From contig NZ_JACZCS010000023.1 of the NCBI RefSeq assembly GCF_014904745.1, positions 1-64,000 of the forward strand: 64,000 nt of DNA, in the 5' to 3' direction. The DNA comes from Oricola nitratireducens (GTDB lineage Bacteria > Pseudomonadota > Alphaproteobacteria > Rhizobiales > Rhizobiaceae). Shown piece after piece: positions 63,960 to 64,000 of this stretch. The notes beneath the pieces are model-generated. The model ran no database searches. It saw only the letters and a list, made by a program, of their open reading frames with translations, and was not told the DNA's origin. The position numbers and the translations under genes are program-made. Within the stretch, counting starts at the first letter, position 1, and each line of letters begins with the position of its first letter.

Positions 63960-64000
63960 TGCGGTGTAGCGCCGCCGGATCTTTCCCATGCGAACCGACC

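Overview
The window is a stretch of high-GC alphaproteobacterial chromosome, most likely from the Hyphomicrobiales (Rhizobiales: Rhizobiaceae/Phyllobacteriaceae-like). Support for this: a long UvrB with a rhizobial-type low-complexity C-terminal tail, a stand-alone ClpS, DUF1344, DUF1176, DUF1499, YARHG and extensin-like families, a TTAA-N7-TTAAC CtrA-type box, and mosaic palindromic repeats like the RIME/BIME elements of rhizobia. No tRNA, rRNA, CRISPR array, prophage or classical IS transposase was seen. The genus cannot be fixed from sequence alone.

Layout. 0-2.2 kb: small secreted proteins (a partial gene, a two-Kazal lipoprotein, a YARHG protein), a cold-shock protein, and a GIY-YIG nuclease gene bounded by 40-bp inverted repeats. 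2.3-13 kb: housekeeping genes (HdeD, ClpS, a DUF922 protease, a chemoreceptor, UvrB) riddled with one family of short palindromes. These sit in intergenic space, overlap stop codons, form C-terminal tails, and lie in frame twice inside uvrB. In the middle (3.9-5.6 kb) is a lower-GC two-gene cassette encoding a HipA-like kinase and a DUF3037 protein. 13-26 kb: SixA, a flavin/Fe-S oxidoreductase, a frameshifted zinc metallopeptidase, transporters, an aldose-epimerase-like protein, a diguanylate cyclase, an alpha/beta hydrolase, an extensin-like lipoprotein with a CtrA-type box, a PlsB-like acyltransferase, a secreted SH3/I36 protein and HupE. 26-32 kb: an EF-G-like GTPase, a BrnA-like antitoxin, a thioesterase, and an operon of Zn-alcohol dehydrogenase, enolase-superfamily protein and cupin. 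32-48 kb: paired DUF1344 proteins, AraC/SDR, an EAL protein, a DUF1176 protein separated by a 299-bp hairpin element from a DUF1499 protein, a soluble sugar dehydrogenase, a GST, a second EAL protein, aspartate aminotransferase, and an operon of TPR/beta-barrel protein, FecR-domain protein and CHASE2 adenylate cyclase.

48-61 kb holds a carbohydrate and compatible-solute neighbourhood: PPi-type phosphofructokinase, a GH13_18 sugar phosphorylase, PolX, a GH13 alpha-glucosidase, a Zn-alcohol dehydrogenase, a GpgS-like glycosyltransferase with an MpgP-like phosphatase, MarC and a gluconate-dehydrogenase-like SDR. Together these suggest synthesis and phosphorolytic recycling of a glucosylglycerate- or mannosylglycerate-type osmolyte. 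61-64 kb has a zinc metallopeptidase, a small zinc-ribbon protein, a cytochrome c and a PAS-GGDEF diguanylate cyclase. Signalling is prominent: two GGDEF, two EAL, one class III cyclase and one chemoreceptor.

The most unusual content is (1) the palindromic repeat family that enters coding sequence in frame, (2) the HipA-like/DUF3037 cassette, (3) the GIY-YIG gene with terminal inverted repeats, and (4) the 299-bp inverted-repeat element that supplies the stop codons of both flanking genes.
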